Part shown: piece by piece, positions 12,801 through 23,600 of the stretch
Layout of the letters: each line of letters opens with the position of its first letter
Position numbering within the stretch: position 1 is the stretch's first letter
Source: Cotesia glomerata
Lineage: Eukaryota > Arthropoda > Insecta > Hymenoptera > Braconidae
Length of the DNA: 64,000 bases
Assembly: GCF_020080835.1 (NCBI RefSeq)
Contig: NC_058158.1
Coordinates: 34,428,305-34,492,304, forward strand
Reading direction: 5' to 3'
Translations under genes and position numbers: made by a program
Notes under the pieces: generated by a model
Told to the model about the DNA's origin: nothing
The model's input: only the letters and a program-made list of their open reading frames with translations
The model's database searches: none

Positions 12801-15800
12801 TAGAGGAACAGAAATTACGTAAACTTCAAGCTGAGATGGAGATAGAGAGGAAAAAAAAGGCCGAGGAGTTAGCTAAGAAAAAAGAGGAGGAGGAGAATAA
12901 AAAGAAGAAGATGGACATTGAAGCGAGAAGAAAAGCCGAAGAAGAACAAAGAAAGAGACTTGAAGAGGAAGATCAAAAAGCAGCACTGAGTCTTCAGGTA
13001 CGGTGTTTTACTTTTAATTATCTTCCGCTAAGTTTTTTACTGCCCGTTGTTCTATCGGACAAAAGACTCATCTCGATAATTACTTAAGGCTCAATTGGAG
13101 AAAGAAGCTATGGAGGAGAGCCATTATCGGGAGCTCCTGGAACAGGAGCGACGAGACCATGACTTGGCTGTGCGGCTGGCCCAGGAGTCTAATGGACAAG
13201 TCGAGGACTCGCCTCCGCCTATCAGGAAGTAAGTTTCAGTCATTTTTATTTAACTATAATAATTATTATTTATAATGTTGGTAATGATAAAATGAAATCG
13301 GAGTGTAAATGATCGAGCATACAATACCGATTAATTTGTTCATACAATGCTGGCAATTGCTGGTTATTAAAAATATACACCAAAAATTGTACAAAGATAA
13401 ACCCATGTATATTCACGTTCCAATTTTTATGTAATTGCACAGTGGCTCAGACGTGCGGGTAACTACGACAAACAACAACAGGCTCAACAGGTATCAAACT
13501 TTTCAGGGTCTTGACACCAACTTAACTAATTTTACTAACTCTAATCCTTTATTTGTTTACTATTTTTAATTTATTATGATGATACTCAAGTTAGCTGACA
13601 TCTATCAATTTTTAAAATATTTATAAAAAATCAAGGTAATTATTTACAAGTGGGGTCCATTCTATTTTTGGCCATATCTAGGTGAAAAATTAACATTAAA
13701 ATTTTTTTTTTATTCTGCTTGTTTTTACAGCGCATTTATAATAAAATATGTGAAAAAAAAAAAGATTTCGATAGTTTTTTTGCCTTCAAAAGTTTGAAAA
13801 AATTTTGACTCATGTTTTTGGATAAAATTTCTATTGTATCTTTTTTTAATGTTTTTTATATATTTTTTTTTTGAAAAGTACATAAAAAAACGAACAATTT
13901 GAAAAAAAAGTTGAATATCACAATTTTCTAAAAAATTTATAAATTCTTTTGAAAATTTGTTAAAATTGTGATAATTAACTTTTTTTTTATTGTTCATTTT
14001 TTTATACATTTAAAAAAAATATATTAATAAAATCAAATGGAAATTTCGTTCAAAAAAATGAAAATTAAAATAGTGGACCCCAATTGTAAATAATTACCCA
14101 AATCAATTACAATAAAAAAATGCTTTGAAAAATTCCCTCTAATAATTTTTTTTTAATTTTCACGTGGAACTTTTTTATTCAATTTTTTTCACAATAATTT
14201 TATAACTTTAAAATTCAAAAAAAATTCTGTCAGTTAATTTCAGTGTCATTTGTTATGATTATGAGTGTACCAAGCATTAATTAATTTTTAGAACAATAAA
14301 AAAAAAAACAAAAAATTTAATATTAATTTAAAAAGAAAGAATTGCATTTTAAAAAATTAAAAAATTTTTTTTTAAATCAATAATTTTTTTCAATTCTAAA
14401 AAATTAATGTATGTTTGCTAAATTCAATCATATTTTTTTGTACTTTAATTTTAGTTCATGTATTATAACTTATAACATAACTCTAGTGTAATTTGCATGA
14501 CCTTTTATGTGTACCATAAAATTTATCTGTAAATTAACTCTTCGTACTTTAATAAATTTTATTTTTAATAAATTTACAACTTAGGATCCAGTAATGCATG
14601 TTAAAGCTGTTTTAAAATGTATTTCATTACCAAGAACTGACTAACTTTATTGGTTTATTAAATTCAGGTCGGAGCAAGTGAGAAATCATCAAGCGATGAT
14701 GGCCAATAAAAAGTACGATCTGTCAAAATGGAAGTACTCGGAATTGCGTGACGCTATCAATACTTCTTGTGACATTGAATTACTCGAGGTAAATAGAATA
14801 AAATTATTGTATATTATTTATTAAGGTAATAAATAATAAAATGTACTTGTCAATTTTTCAGGCGTGTCGTCACGAATTTCATCGTAGATTGAAAGTGTAC
14901 CACGCTTGGAAGGCGAGAAATCGCAGACGTACTACAATGGATGAAAATGAACGTGCTCCGAAGTCAATTATGGAAGCAGGTATTTATTAATTTTATTTTT
15001 TTTTTTTGGGTTTAATGGCATCTTAAATAACAATCATTTTATAGATTTATTGTTTTTCAGCTGCTAGATCCTCACGTAATCCACTGAAGCATCAGATAAC
15101 AGAAACGTCACAACGTTACTTCCGTATTCCATTCGTGCGTCCCAACGCTGCAGGACAAACGGAAAATCCTAACGCTGGAAGTAAGCGTGGGTGGTGGTAC
15201 GCTCACTTTGATGGACAGTACGTAGCAAGACAGATGGAATTACATCCAGATAAGCCTCCAATTTTATTGGTAGCAGGTAATTGAGTCATTTATTTTTTAT
15301 ATTTATAAATTTAAATAATATAAACTAGCAAACTTGCAGTCACTATGTGCTTTATTAAATAATGACTTTTGTTAAATTGCACTGTACTTTCTTAAATATT
15401 GGCGTTTTTAAAGATATAAGCTCATCCCGATGTTACACTCATCAAGAGCTTTCATTCGAGTACCCATATGCGTTTTTATATATTTTTCATATATACATAT
15501 ATGTAATATATATAAATATATGAAAAATTGATGTGGGTACTCAAATGAAAGGTCTTGATGAGTGTAACATCGGGATGAGCTTATATCTTAAAAAATATCG
15601 ATAATTAAGAAATGACCTTATATCTTGTCTACTACTGACATTTTTAAAGATATAAGCTCATCCCGATGTTACACTCATCAAGAGCTTTCATTTGAGTACC
15701 CACATGAATTTTGATATATTTTTCATATATTAATATTTTATATATATAAATATATAAAATATATGAAAAATTGATGTGGGTACTTAAATGAAATGTCTCG

Positions 15801-16508
15801 ATGAGTGTAATGTCAGGATGAGCTTATATCTTCAAAAATATCATTAGTTGACAAGATAGCAAAGTCAGTTCTTAATTATTGACATTTTTGAAGATATAAG
15901 CTCATCCCGATGTTACACTCATCAAGAGCTTTCATTTGAGTACCCACATGCATTTTGATATATTTTTCATATATTCATATATATAAATATATAAAATATA
16001 TGAAAAATTGATGTGGGTACTCAAATGAAAGGTCTCGTTGAGTGTAATGTCGGGATGAGCTTATATCTTAAAAAAGGTCAATATTTTACAAGATACTAGG
16101 TCATTTCTTAATTATGTATCGAGAGATAGAGTATTTTCGAATGCAGCTTAAATACTTATCATAATAAATTGACTATCGGTGAGAATTAAATGAAACCTTG
16201 AAAAGGTACAAATTCAAGTCAAGACCTTTGCAATGACACTAAATTTTACTAAAAAAACCGATTTTATCTTATAGCTATCCTGAAAACAAAATTTTTCTTA
16301 TTCTGCTAATATAATTATTCATAATTGTAATTTATGAAATTTTTTTGGTTTTACAGGAGTTGACGATATGCAAATGTGTGAATTAAGCTTAGAAGAGACT
16401 GGTCTGACGAGAAAACGAGGCGCTGAAATTCTTGAGCACGAATTTAACCGCGAATGGGAGCGACACGGTGGTAAACCTTACATAATTCCCGGTGAACGTA
16501 AGAAATGA
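6870..16508 (+). CDS. jar: unconventional myosin VI heavy chain, complete, 13 coding exons
   Basis: Minus-end-directed actin motor for endocytosis, vesicle tethering and membrane organisation. Exons: 6870-7050, 7618-7691, 8008-8137, 8374-8538, 9320-9732, 9813-11489, 12692-12997, 13089-13228, 13443-13490, 14668-14788, 14862-14979, 15061-15276, 16357-16508; phases join to 1246 aa, the usual family length. Visible motifs: P-loop GESGAGKT (149-156), switch I NNNSSRFG (199-206), myosin VI insert 1 (about 277-304), switch II DIAGFE (456-461), converter, reverse-gear insert 2 plus IQ (about 785-834), charged single-helix region (881-982), ubiquitin-binding MIU (about 1001-1016), RRL adaptor motif (1093-1095), WWY (1169-1171) and the conserved cargo-binding end. 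The start is the first ATG after a TTTGCAG acceptor. Exon 9 (48 nt) could be skipped in frame. Intron 1 has a GC donor. Identity is very secure; exact exon edges are inferred. Confidence 0.97.
7051..7617 (+). other. jar: GC–AG intron 1 of myosin VI
   Basis: The only junction that restores the conserved Asp-Asn-Cys-Ala-Leu-Met reading is T at 7050 followed by GCAAGT, with acceptor TTTTTAG at 7611-7617. The equivalent donor in the paralogue (17798) is canonical GTAAGT. A GT site four bases downstream would put exon 2 into a frame with an early stop. GC donors are a known minor class and favour exactly this GCAAGT context. Confidence 0.8.
8580..9262. repeat. long palindrome filling myosin VI intron 4
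   Basis: The left arm begins CCGGAAAAAATGTTAAA and the right arm ends with its approximate complement TTTTTTCCGGA. Inner matching blocks include ATGAAAAATTCAT and ACTCGATCCACTCGGAGACT against its inverted partner near 9105-9135. The palindrome occupies most of the 781-base intron. A shorter relative lies at 44728-44925. It looks like a MITE; no coding capacity. Confidence 0.75.
11574..12690. repeat. nested MITEs in myosin VI intron 6
   Basis: An outer element with CACTGAAAAAAA ends (left at 11574, right half 12472-12690) is split by an 880-base palindromic element. The inner element's ends (11588 and 12471) are inverted copies of TTATTTACAAGTGGGGT. The right end of the outer element runs directly into the polypyrimidine tract of exon 7 (acceptor at 12691). 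Confidence 0.7.
13637..14097. repeat. palindromic MITE in myosin VI intron 9
   Basis: About 460 bases with inverted ends (TTATTTACAAGTGGGGTC at left, its near-complement at right) and an inner inverted pair around AAGTTGAATATCACAATTTT. It belongs to the family at 11588-12471, 24361-24979 and 41528-41975. Confidence 0.8.
15325..16312 (-). mobile_element. Helitron-like element 2 in myosin VI intron 12
   Basis: The minus-strand 3' end reads half of the family hairpin, then CTAG and T (left boundary at 15325). The hairpin is broken by a deletion of roughly 40 bases just inside the end. Three palindromic core units start near 15403, 15639 and 15883, followed by the shared unique end (about 16080-16312). 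It lies wholly inside an intron of the intact gene, so it is tolerated by splicing. Confidence 0.75.
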
Positions 16509-17239
16509 GTTAGGTAGAAATTATTATCACGGTTTATCGGTTTAATATATATATAAATAAATATATACATATATTTAATAACAATAGGTATATAATATCT
16601 TACTGTACACTTGAAACTTGGAAATTTGTTCGTATGAACATAATCTTATTCATTTATACCTTTACTGTTTTTGCTTCATCTTTATCTTATATTTTTTGTT
16701 ATTAGAATGACAATTTATACTGTCAATTATTTGCAACAAGGTTGTATGTTCATATGATAGATTAAAAATTTCATGAAAATTTACAAGTTTTCTCGTTTTA
16801 TTTTTAAACAATTTTTTTAATAATCATGGAAGGAAATTTGATTAAAATTATTAAAAAAAATTATTTTCCATCAAATTTGAAATTAAAAGTTTTCAATAAA
16901 GTTATTTAAAAAAAAAAAAATATTTTGTGCTTATTTATTTATTTTACACACCAAAAAATATTTTATGTCCTCACATTCCTTTTGTAATTATAAAATTTTA
17001 ATAAAATTGTAAGTTTATCTAAAGAAAAACTCAAAATGAATTATGTAAAGAAGAAATAAACAAAACAAGAGATGAAATGATTTAATGGAGGATCATTATT
17101 GGCAGAATTATTTTTTTGAATTATTAATAAAACAAAATTAACTAACAAGCGCTTAATTTTTTAAAATTAAGAGAATTAAAAATAATGACAACAAATGATT
17201 CATACTTTACAATTAATTTAAAAAAGATTTTGTATGTTA
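16509..17239. other. 3' UTR and spacer between myosin VI copies
   Basis: No coding sequence. Contains the 3' untranslated region of the first myosin gene and then AT-rich spacer. Similarity to the upstream flank of copy 1 begins around 17230-17240, which I take as the approximate left edge of the duplicated block. Confidence 0.55.
16895..16900 (+). terminator. jar: candidate poly(A) signal of myosin VI
   Basis: AATAAA about 390 bases after the stop codon, followed within 10 bases by an A-rich run. It is the strongest canonical signal in the 3' flank, but other AT-rich candidates exist from 16545 onward. Confidence 0.4.
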
Positions 17240-17570
17240 TATAACAATTTGTTATCGCAATAATAAATTCATCCTTTTAAGCGACAATATAAAACTTTTA
17301 TTTAAGAGAATTAATCAATAAATTCAATTGTTATATTTCTTAGATTCTAAAATGTTCTATACTGGAAATTTCTACAAAATAAAATTATTATTTTGACTAA
17401 TTATGTGTCACAATAGATTAATCTAATCTAGTCTAGAAATTTACAAATTTGGTTTCATATAAAGGAAAGAAAAATTCTAATTTTTATTATTTGCAAAAAG
17501 CAGCTCGACGGCACTTAGTGTTTTCAAGTTAATTGTGAAGTATTTAAATAATTTTTTCCGAGGTAATGAA
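17240..17570 (+). promoter_or_regulatory. duplicated 5' flank of the myosin VI paralogue
   Basis: Matches 5855-6230: GTTATCGCAATAA, AAGCGACAATA, AATAAATTCAATTGTT and the CTCGACGGCACTTAGTGTTTT block (17506-17526). A probable donor GTAATG follows at about 17563. Conservation of this noncoding block means the duplication carried at least part of the promoter and the untranslated first exon, so the second copy could be transcribed. Confidence 0.55.
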
Positions 17571-17667
17571 TTTTCTATTAAGTACTAAGTGTATAAATAT
17601 GTATATTTTAATTTAATATAATAAAATTTATGGTACATTATGAATACTTTCTTGCAGAATTATTATA

Positions 17668-20600
17668 ATGAATTACGATCATCTAGTATGGGTCCCGGAC
17701 CCGAAAGAAGGTTTCAAACGCGTAGAAAAAAAAAATGTTGCAGCTTCGAATTTACAATTTCCAGTCGGAGATTACAAGAAAGACGAAAATGATAACTGTA
17801 AGTAGACTGTTTATGCATATATTTATATTTCCTTTTTTTTTATTTATTTGCGCTTGAATATATTGAATGTTTTGTTTGTAAAATTATTGAAAAAACTGAA
17901 CTATTTATAAATTTAATTCTGTAAAATACATAATAGTCAAAATTACAATTTATTTGCTTATTTATCAAATAAGAAGCAATAAATAATATCTAAATAAAAA
18001 AAATATATATATATATATATATATTTATTTAATAACATCTCAAAAAAATTTTTAAATAAAAATATCCATGGTACTTATTACGGTGTATTATAATTAGAGC
18101 GGAACAAAATAAAAAGATAATTATTATAAATGTGACCACTGTATCAGATTTGACGCAAAGTAATCACAATTTTGATAAATTATGCATTTGTACGACAGTC
18201 TATTTAACTAATCAATCATTCTAGCTAACTTAATTGAACAAATATCATCTTTACATTATAAAAATTATGAAATTGTCAATTTAACATTATTAAAAATGAA
18301 CGTTTTCCAATTTGGAAAATGTCTTTTTTTCATAAATAGAAATGTAAAGCTTACAATTGGAAAAATGTTAATTTTAAAAAAATAAAAATGTAAGATTAAT
18401 ATAATGTTAACTTTCCATAGCAATAAATGTGAACAACACAAAGTAAAATGTAAAATTGTAACACAATCATAATATATGATTTATTTTTTTCATAATGGTT
18501 AACTTTAATACCTTTTAAGATTATTTTGAATTAAAAAATTTTTTTTTACTATTGTCTAAAGGTTAACTGTTGATTTTATTTTCAATAAAACAATATGGTA
18601 TAATATTTATTATTTAAAATTTTTTTTTTGAAATTTAACTTTTCATCTTATAAATTACAGAAAGAAGAAAAATATAGAATTAGAATTTTATTTTATTTTA
18701 TTTGCATGAATAGTGTCTCATACAAAGTTTTTATATACCAATATAATTATATAATATATTAATTAAAACTTTTACATTTCTTTTTGTTTTTATTTTTTAT
18801 TTTTCTCTTAATCTTGCCCGTGGCCGTTCTGGTTGTCCATTTACACCGTGATCCCGCTTCTTTCTCCAGAACCTCTTCAATTTTTCTGAAAACCTCATCT
18901 CATCCTCTACCTCTCTCCATTCATCTGGCATGGCTTTATCGTCATTAGATATCTTTAGATATCATTAGATCTCATTATACACTTCAATTTCAATCTCTGT
19001 TCCCTTTTTGATCTGCTCTCCCGATGTTGTTACATTTCTTCGTCTTCTCTTCACGGAAAAAAGTAAACTGTAATAAATAACAGTCGATTTATAATAAGTA
19101 ATGACCCTCGCGGTTTTGATAATGCCGTAAAAATACCGTAATTTTTCGGCATTTATGCTCATGCCGTATATTTATCGTTATAATTCGGTAATAATGCGGT
19201 TAAACTATAGTTGTTTTGGCCAGTTTTTATACTGTAGTTATCCAGTATATATACTGCACTTATGCTGTACAGTTACCAAAAATATACTATACAATTACCG
19301 CATTAATGCCCAAATTTTACCCAAAAAATTCCAAATAATTACCGTAATAATACAGTAATTTTGCCGAATATTTTCTGACATAATGGACAATTATTAAAGA
19401 TTTAGTTTTATTTTTAATTCACTTCTATGTTAGAAATGAATAAAATGAAAAATTTCAAATTTTGCTTTTTATTCTCCATCGCTACTTTGCAAAAACAAAT
19501 ACTGTTTTTGAATAAAAAATATGTAGAATATTATTTTTCAATTAGGTATTTAGCGATAATTAATATAAAATAATACATATGTTAAATAAATATATTCTAA
19601 TTTTAATTTCAATTTTTAATTTCTCACTTAGAAAATTGAGAATTTTCTAAAATCGAAAAGTTATATTGTTTCACATGTACAATTATATTATTTAATTTTA
19701 AATATGCTTATCGTAAGATGGACGGTGTGGCTTAATGTATATAGAATAAGCAAAAAACCAATATGGTATAGACCGGGTAGCTCAAATGGTAGAGTAGCCG
19801 ACATGTCCCCAGGAGGTTCTGGGTTCGAATCCCAGTCCGAGCGTTATTTAATTTGATACCATTTTCTAAATATGGTTTTAATACAGTCATTTTACCGTCT
19901 TATTACCGTAAATATGCCGCATTTATAATACTGTATAATTGCGACATTTTTTCGGCATTTACAAAACCGCTAGGGGATCAACTGCTAAAAATTACCATTT
20001 CAAACAGTAAAATCGTGATTTTACTATTCACTTTATAATATTTACCATTTAAACGTTACAATTTACTCTTTACAAGTAAGAAAATACTATTTCAAACAGT
20101 AATATTCGCTATGTAAATGTCTAAAATGTTAAAGTATAATAATTAAGAATTCAGACTTTGATATTTATCATTTCGTACCTAAAAAATGATCTTATGATAT
20201 GTAAAAAGTATAAAATAAAGTTAGTAAATTTTAAACGCAACGCTAAAAATCAAACTGTAATTATTGACTTGCTTGGACTGGTAAAATGTATATTTTAAAA
20301 GTATAATTTTTACTGTTTCAAATGTTAAATTCTCCCAGAGTGAGACCCCCTTCTCTTTCATCTGAGTTCTCCTTCTCCTCATAATATGGACTATATATTG
20401 AAATGGCAATTTTTACTGTTTGAAACTGTAATTTTTTAAGATGAAAGAGTCGTTATTTACTATAGTGACAGCTACTAATCACTTATTTTGGATATTAAAT
20501 TATAAATTGTGGCTTTTATACTTTCTACATTAAGGAAGTTCGAGCGTAACTAATGAGTCAAAATAGTGTTAAAATTTTTTTTTAATTTTAGTTTTCCCAA

Positions 20601-23600
20601 TATCCGTCAAAATTCTTTATTTTAATTTAAAATAATTTAAACAATTTAATATTTGATAATTTTTACTTATTTAATAAAGTAAAGTAATAAAATGACTTTG
20701 GTATTTATTACTTGCCGGAATAAATAAACAGATTTGGCAATAGTGCGCTTGATTATACCCATAACCTGAGACGTGGATGAGTGTGTGAGTTAAACATTTC
20801 TCTCGCTGTAACTATATTTCTATCCTTTTCTTTTTTCTCAACTGTTGACGCGATGTTGTCAAATCTTTATTCGAATAAATGGCTGACGATAAACGAGTTA
20901 CAAACATAAAATTTGACTTTAAATATTTCAAAAATTATATCGGTAATGTATTATTATTAAATTGTTTTTATATTTTGCAATAATCCAAGTTTTTTGTGTA
21001 TAGTTTTTTATCTGTTAAAGTTGGGAGGTTAATATTTAAAAAAATAATTAAAGTCTCGACAAAAGTTTGTCCGTCATAACAGCCCGTGTATAAGGAGATA
21101 AAATATGTGATTTTTAAAATTTAATATCTAAGTAACTAAACGGTGAATCTTTTTTAAATTTTGGGATTAGATAAATGACGTATTTATTTATACGTATATT
21201 AAATTTCAAAGCTCAAAGTTGGAAATTATTTTTTATATTAGATTCGCTCGAACTTCCTTAAGTTCTGTAATATTTATATTTTTGGCACCCCGATGTCCGC
21301 TTTACTGTTTGAAACTATAAAAATTAACCGGAATCCGAGTGAATATTACCGCTTACTTTTTTCCGTGTTCTTATATTGCCTTTCTTCCAATAAAAGTTCT
21401 GAGTTTTTACTACTTTGATCTAAACAAGAAAAATATACTTGATTTGATTAACTTTTTATTCCGGCAATTAGTATCTTAAAATTAATAATTTTGTTGACTA
21501 TTTTAGGTGCGTTGATGTTTCTGAATGAGGCAACTCTCCTCAATAACATCAAAATTCGCTACGAAAAGGGCAAAATATACGTGAGTAAAAACTCACAATG
21601 TATTTATATCGCGTGCCTAATGCTAAAAGGGCGCATAGCTACAGGTTAGTAGGGATCCATGCTAAAAGGGTGCATAAAAAAATTTTTTTTTGCCATTCTT
21701 CTTAAAATCGCTCAAAACACAAAGATCTGTAAAGAAAAAAAAATCGAGCATCCTAAAGCTAAAAGGGCGTAACTCAAGACATGCCCCCTATTAGCTTTTA
21801 GAAAAGTAATGCCTAAAGCTAAAAGGGCGCATAAAAAAAATTTAAGTTTTTATAAAAAATTTTGATAAATAGCTACACAAGACATGAAATAAAAAAGTTT
21901 AATAAGTAAAAAAAAATTTCTTAACAGCCGGTCGTGGAACGCTTCACGTAATAATTACCGTAACTCCTATTCTTTCCCGCTTCACAGCATTATTTATATT
22001 TGTAAAAATGCTTGCCGTAAGATGGACGGTGTGGCTTAATGTATATAGAATAAGCGAATGGAAATTTAGTATAGACCGGATAGCTCAAATGGTAGAGTAG
22101 CCGACATGTCTTCGGAAGGTTCTGGGTTCGAATCCCAGTCCGAGCTATCTAATAATTTTTTCTCGCATATTCTATAAACTCACATTAAGATTATCCTCTC
22201 CACATTCCTTTTTCAATCCTTTCCTACCAATATCCTGTTACGTGAATGTGGAACGCTTCACGTAATAATTTCCGTAACTCCTATTCTTTCCCGCTTCACA
22301 GCATTATTTATATTTGTAATATAAATTCTTTGCCTCTCCTAGGCAAAGAAGAATTTTCAAAAAAACGCTCTGCTACGTAATAGATTTTCTAATTATCTAT
22401 TTTGTATAACAGATAGTTTTTTTCGAAATTCTCATTTGTTTAAAAGAAAAACATAAAACTGCAATAGCATTTATAATCATGAGTGCAATAAGGATAAGTA
22501 GTACCGTTTTTTGCAGTAAGTGCGACACGAGAAAAAGAGTGGATCGGCTGCTAAGTACTTAAACAATATTGAAAAAATAATAATTTTAAACTATTTTTAT
22601 ACAAGCGATGGATAAATAAATAAATTGAAAACTAATGAGATTAAAATAATTTTCAAATAAAAATAAATTAATACAATCACGCATATTTAGCAATTTTTTA
22701 AAAATATTTTTAATTGTATTTTTAAAAGAATGTATGTATCGTTAGAATATGCCTCTTTGACTCTACCGTTTTTTTTTAATTTTTAGGCTAAAAATAAGTA
22801 TTTTAATGAATTTTTTAGGAAAAAAATTTATAGGCCCTTTTAGCTTTAGGTAATAAAATTTTTAAATTCCTAAAGCTAAAAGGGCGCATAATTAGAGACA
22901 TACGCCCTTTTAGCTTTAGGAAATCAATGCTTCATTTTTAGGCGAAGAATATGTCAACCAGTCGATTGGTGATAAAAAAAAAAATTATGCGCTCTTTTAC
23001 CTTTTGGCACGCGATATCTTTCTACAGGTCAAAAGCTGAACTACTCGCAAAAATTGAACGTTTTTAAAATTTTTTCAGACTTACGTAGCTCATATCCTCA
23101 TAGCTGTTAATCCTTACTATCAAATTCAAGATCTATACTCAGAAAGAACAATTAAAACATATCAAGGAAAATCACTTGGTGAAAAACCTCCTCATATTTT
23201 TGCTATCGGTAAGTTAAGTCATTTTTTTTATTTATTTCTTCTATTTTTATCTTCAAAATTATTAAAAATTTTTTAATTTTTAAAAATATTAAAAAATTAC
23301 AACAACTAATTTAAAACAATATTATCTATTAATTGTTATTTTTAAGCTGACAAGTCTTATCGAGACATGGAAACGGATGAACAATCGCAAAGTATAATTG
23401 TATCTGGTGAATCTGGTGCAGGAAAAACAGAATCAACTAAATATTTACTGCGGTACCTCTGCAAATTAAAAGGTTCTAGCGACGACTCATTAGAACAAAA
23501 AATCCTTGACGGTAAGGACTGTGTATTAAGATAATACTTGATAAATAAATAAATAAACAATTTATCAATTTATTCTCCAGCAAACCCAGTACTAGAAGCG

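Larger units (their letters stand above)
19052..21367. mobile_element. 2.3-kb terminal-inverted-repeat element, composite
   Basis: CACGGAAAAAAGTAA at 19052-19066 is matched by its exact complement TTACTTTTTTCCGTG at 21353-21367. Subterminal sequence is rich in inverted GCCGTAATAAT-type and TTACTGTTTGAAACTGTAA-type repeats. It contains a tRNA-like SINE (19771-19842) and a second TTAA-flanked element (20530-21261). No transposase is visible, so it is non-autonomous or a stack of insertions. Confidence 0.55.

Noticed and set aside
19771..19842. Functional tRNA gene
   Set aside because: Box A and the T-arm are good, but the acceptor stem is mismatched, the anticodon arm is poor and a near-identical unit recurs at 22074; a SINE fits better.
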